Origin: Owenia fusiformis
Lineage: Eukaryota > Annelida > Polychaeta > Sabellida > Oweniidae
Length of the DNA stretch: 64,000 nt
Direction: 5' to 3'
Assembly: GCA_903813345.2 (NCBI GenBank)
Contig: CAIIXF020000006.1
Span: 7,118,989 to 7,182,988 of the forward strand
Positions 60,110 to 64,000 of this stretch are shown one piece after another. The notes under the pieces are model-generated. The model was given only the letters and a program-made list of their open reading frames with translations, was not told where the DNA came from and did no database searches. The position numbers and the translations under genes are program-made. Within the stretch, counting starts at the first letter, position 1, and each line of letters starts with the position of its first letter.

Positions 60110-61199
60110 ATGTGTTAATTCCCACATGCCCCTATATAAAGAGCAATGAAATTTTGATAGTTAATTAAAGATCAAATTACAAGCAATATTTCCAAATAAA
60201 AACCAACCATTGCTTTATATAATATCAATAATGTAATATGATATAAACCAGAATAATTCCTCCATTTATCATCATTTTCATAAGAATCCCTCCAGGCATT
60301 GAGGAATATCATGAAAGTTGCACGGTTATTCTCAATAGAATAGAACTATAATATCATGTTTCAAGGAAGTGACGCTAGATGTCCAATGAGAACTAATTGT
60401 ACATATAGCAGGTGATTAGAACACAGCCTCATTACTATTTCATTTTAATCTCCATTTCTTTCTTATTCATTATTGAATGCATTAATTATTCATGAAAACA
60501 GTGTTGTCAGCTTTAGGGTTATTAATAATTCAGGAAGAAACTGTTGTTGAAACAATCAATAATTCATAGTATGTTTGTCAGATGAGATGGCTTCCTTACA
60601 GCTTGGGGGGCCTAGGAGCAAGTCTTTGTAATCAATATAATACTCTATTCAAAATATACAATGGATTTGTAATTATTTATGACTTGAGCTTTCAAAAATA
60701 CAAAATTGGTACAGGGTCGTTTTTTCTAAATCATTTAACATCTTTCATTTGTTAATTTGCATCTTTTAAATTTCTAAAAAATATATTTAAGATGAAGTAG
60801 GCTATACATTTTTTTAAATCAAGATGCTAACATTTTTTTTCAATGCTCAACTCTCTTGATTGAATTAAACTTCAAAAACAGTGTTGAAATCTTTCTAATC
60901 ATGTTTCAATTATCTATTACCGGTATATCAACACAGAGAATATTAATGATTAAATTTTAAAGATCAGGAACATATTGAAATTAAGCTAATGATAATTGGG
61001 AAGGCACCATAGGGGCTAAGTGTAGTCCAATTAAATCATAAATTATTCCATTAGATCATATTACCCCCCTATATGGGCACTAGCATGCATACATACATTG
61101 GTATGAATAATTAATAGGGAACATTCCATTAATTTTCTATGACCATGTGATAGGTTGGAATAGGGGCTAGATGAGGTAAGAACTTCAGTCTAAGTAATA
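60110..61199 (+). promoter_or_regulatory. Possible control region upstream of the second gene
   Basis: Between the MITE and the putative first exon there are repeated homeodomain/POU-like words: ATTAATTATTCATG (near 60480), ATTAATAATTCAG, CAATAATTCATAG and TGAATAATTAAT (near 61104), and a TEAD-type ACATTCCA (near 61120). Motif matches in AT-rich DNA are frequent by chance, so this is weak. Confidence 0.25.
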
Positions 61200-61336
61200 C
61201 AGCAGTACACAGCTGACTGAAAAGGAGACAAGAGCCTGAAAGTTACACATTTGGACATTTAGCATTTTATTGTGTAAAAATCAGAATATAACCATACTAA
61301 TCTATCAAGTTGTGAGGTACAAGGGCAGGACAACTG
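61200..61336 (+). other. Possible non-coding first exon of the second gene
   Basis: A stretch with no long open frame ends at ACAACTG|GTAAGTATG, a perfect consensus donor (intron from 61337). It is preceded by a CAGCTG E-box near 61209. If spliced to the acceptor at 63713 it would give a 5' UTR exon before the ATG at 63719. The 5' boundary is a guess. Confidence 0.3.
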
Positions 61337-62049
61337 GTAAGTATGATTTTCTGAAATGTCTTCTAGTATATTCAAGTACTTTCCACTTAGTGAATCAATC
61401 GACAATGGGTGATATAAAAAGCGTTTCAATGTTTAAAGTCCCCGTCTAAAGTTTGAAAATATTTTTTTATCATTCATTTACTATTTGTTAGGACTTAAAA
61501 AGTGATTTTAGAGATTTTTGAACAAAAAAAAATTTTTGAAAAAAAAGTTGTGAGCATTTCATTTCTCAAATATTCAAATTTCCCGCCATTTTTCAAAAAA
61601 AGTTGAAATTTCTTAATCATCAAATATTTCTTAATGCATTTCAAAAAAGATTATCTTTTTAACACCAATGCAAAGGTTGAACAAAGGACACACTATTTCA
61701 ATAATAAAATGCCATATTTAATGGGCCACTTCAATGTTTTAACATATCAAAAATATTTTGAAACATTAGTGATGTCACTAAGGTACCAAAAACTTTTTGA
61801 AAAAAATTGAAATTTTTTTTTCGATGTCAATCTTTTCTAAATATGTTAGACTTTTATAAAAAACCAATGTTGATTGTCTAACCAGGTTAAAAGGAAGAAT
61901 AAATTATGTTTTAGATATCATTGTACCATTGGTTTCTATGAGAACTAAAATTTTGAAATGCATTTTTCTCAGAACCATTTTCATGCACTGATAAGTTCAT
62001 TTCTCGCTTATTTATGAACCGATTTACTTAATTTTTTCGGCAAAAAACA

Positions 62050-62252
62050 TGGGAGGATTTAGATTTAGATTAAGATTTATGAACTTTATTACACATTCAT
62101 ACCCATAAAAGGTTAAGTGTACACAAAGTAAACACTAATTTTACAATATATCAATACAACAGAAAACAGTACATATAACAACACACAAAATTAACACTTC
62201 ATAATAAATAAATAAGTAAATAAATGAACAAATAAATAAATTTTGGGAGGAT
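62050..62252 (-). mobile_element. Minus-strand non-LTR retroelement 3' end with 9-bp duplication
   Basis: TGGGAGGAT flanks the insert on both sides (62050-62058 and 62244-62252). Read on the minus strand, the end has GTGTAATAAAGTTCATAAAT followed by CTTAATCTAAATCTAAA, that is, an AATAAA-type signal and a short TCTAAA-type tail, as in LINE-derived copies. The other side has an (AAATAAAT)-like run. Strongly 5'-truncated; the family is not identified. Confidence 0.6.
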
Positions 62253-62926
62253 GAATGCTATGCATTGGTATGAATTGTGGCTAATTAGAAGATATGAGTG
62301 ACCTCTAAAAGTTGGTTTGAAATAAATTCACAAATTTTGGAACAAAAAGTCTATCAAAAACCACTTTTTGAAATTTATAAAAAAGGTTTCACATATCACG
62401 CTTTGATAACATTGGGTAAGACTACAATATAAGCCAAAGTGGTTTAAACTTTATATGGGGCCTTCAGAGTGGCGACAAAAAGATTGTATGCCTATTGCCT
62501 GTTACCATATTTAAAGTGCCAACAAAGAATTGTCTTGAAATGAACTATGAACTTTTCAGCTTTGATTGAAAATTAATCTGGTATGCCAGTTTAGCAAATA
62601 GGAAGAGTGTGAAATATTGGAAGAAACTTCTCAAAAAGCATGACAATGTTTCCCCTACACATTCTAATATTTATTATTAGAATGCCTAAATTCGTGAGGG
62701 AGTTGGCAACTTTTTAAAGGATTATCATGGAATTGATATTTTATATAAGAAAATAGGCATGAATGTGATATTGAAGAATTTTGTAAAATTGACAATATTT
62801 CAGAAAGTTACTTTTTATTATTCAGTTTTTATTGCTTCGATGTGCTAGTTGTTTTTTATAATGAAAAGAATAAACTGCTTCAGGAAAAAGTAAACAAATG
62901 CTAAAACCTAATTAAACATGTAACTA

Positions 62927-63393
62927 CAGGGTGGTCCAAAAAAAATTGGAACATTTGATAATTGAATTCGTTATTTTTCCTCTAAAATGCACCAAACTTT
63001 TACTGAGTATTGTTCAGTCACTTATTTATCTGATGTAAAGTTTATAGATGAAAACAACAAAGTTTATGCATTAAACTAGGCAATGTTTGATATGACCCCT
63101 TTTCTCCTGAATTACAAGTTCAAGCCTCGCAATCATTATGTTCATTTAAAGCTTTGAAATAAAGAATACTTGAAAAAGTAGCGGCGAAATTGACAAGTGT
63201 ATATTTAAGAAAAGGGGGTCCTATGAAACATTGACTAGTTTAATGCATTAACTTTGTGGTTTTCACCTATAAACTTTACATCAGATAAATATAGTAAGTG
63301 ACTGAACCATGCTCAGTAAAAAGGTGCATTTTAGAGGAAAAATAAAGGTTTTGTGTTCAATTAACAAATGTTCCAATTTTTTGGATCACCCTG
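62927..63393. mobile_element. 467-bp foldback MITE, CAGGGTGGTCC ends, TA duplication
   Basis: CAGGGTGGTCCAAAAAAAAT and ATTTTTTGGATCACCCTG are inverted, with TA on each side (62925-62926 and 63394-63395). The inverted similarity continues through the whole element: AAAATGCACC, CATCTGATGTAAAG-like and GACCCCTTTTCT blocks each have an inverted partner, with only a short unpaired centre. The ends are typical of Tc1/mariner-derived MITEs. Confidence 0.88.
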
Positions 63394-63713
63394 TATAGTG
63401 TATAGTCAGTTAATTGCAAAATGTCTTGATATTTCTGGATGGGAAATAACATGGAGCTTATATGGATAAAAGTGATCTTGATGTGATTTCAAAGAAAATA
63501 AAAGTATCAATGCCAATGACTAGTCAACAAACATCATTTAAATAAGATATCATGAACATAATGAGGTTTTCAAATTCTTTTAATAATCCAGAGACAACTG
63601 TATATCTGATAGTAGGTTTACTGACTTGTTCCTCGGAGTGCACTTTACTTAAAAATTTATAAAGTTTACTATAGATTGAACATTCTATTAAGCTTTTTTA
63701 TTTGTTATTCCAG

Positions 63714-64000
63714 CTGATATGGATGGTGTTAAGATTAAGCTGGAAAAGATTGATGATGGTTACCATGATAGCAGTTCCTATGGCGGCACAATACCTGCAA
63801 CCATGACAACCAGCCAAATGATAAAGAATGAGACAATGGATACAAATATATATGAAGCTCAGAATCCCCATATCAACAGTTCCACACTGTTGAATATACA
63901 TCGTCACCTAGGGATGAAATATCGGAGAGCTAGGACGCCCCCTGGTACAAATGCGCATAGTAAACCAACATGTGTAAACTGCAAAGAAAGTTTCAACACT
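63714..64000 (+). CDS. Second gene, first coding exon, truncated by the window end
   Basis: The acceptor TTTGTTATTCCAG ends at 63713. ATG at 63719 has a strong context (G at -3, G at +4) and opens a frame of 94 codons to base 64000 without a stop. It starts MDGVKIKLEKIDDGYHDSSS. IKLE and IKNE fit the SUMO consensus; KYRRARTPP is a basic patch; near the edge HSKPTCVNCKESFNT has a CxxC pair that could begin a zinc finger. Codon usage and composition look like real coding sequence. Same strand as the fusion gene. The product is not recognised; a nuclear zinc-finger regulator is a guess. Confidence 0.65.

Overview
The window is AT-rich animal nuclear DNA. It has long introns with GT..AG borders, many small inverted-repeat transposons and several satellite arrays. 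A (GTCC)n element that begins with a CCCATCGAACGAAG motif, and the general repeat style, suggest a lophotrochozoan, most likely a mollusc. That is an impression from pattern, not a database result.

The main content is one plus-strand gene with 12 coding exons from 3291 to 56622. I joined the exons by hand from splice sites and reading phase. All 11 junctions keep the frame, and the spliced reading frame is 5667 nt, or 1888 residues plus stop. The protein is a chimera. Residues 1-225 (exons 1-7) look like the N-terminal DDT/WHIM-type region of CECR2, the partner of ISWI remodelling ATPases. Residues about 372-1888 (exons 10-12) are BCL9/Legless: HD1 (Pygopus-binding) at about 373-402, HD2 (beta-catenin-binding) at about 689-717, HD3 at about 853-885, and a Met/Pro/Gly/Gln-rich tail with the BCL9-type LQYFP motif. 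The linker (exons 8-9) carries five SUMO-consensus sites and no bromodomain. Vertebrate CECR2 and BCL9 are separate genes, so a chromatin-remodeller targeting region fused to a Wnt co-activator is the most notable thing here.

Layout: 1-3229 is upstream sequence with two inverted-repeat elements and a TATA-less promoter (CCAAT and E-box). A 19-codon upstream ORF ends one base before the start codon. Intron 1 (21.5 kb) holds a promoter-like dispersed repeat, a 1.5-kb inverted-repeat element, a hAT-type MITE with an 8-bp target duplication and a long perfect hairpin. Introns 2-4 are short. Intron 5 (11 kb) holds a nested insertion (29.16-30.73 kb), a 20-bp satellite of about 97 copies (31.08-33.04 kb) and a 34-bp satellite (37.5 kb). 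Intron 10 (6.1 kb) holds a dimeric MITE and a 2-kb element with about 13 copies of a roughly 134-bp unit full of AGGTCA nuclear-receptor half-sites. The 3' UTR follows 56622. Two more foldback elements (59.6 and 62.9 kb) and a retroelement tail lie before a second, truncated plus-strand gene, whose coding exon starts at 63714 and runs off the end.

No rRNA, tRNA, CRISPR array or intact transposase gene was seen. Most short open frames in introns lack recognisable similarity or splice support and are not reported as genes.
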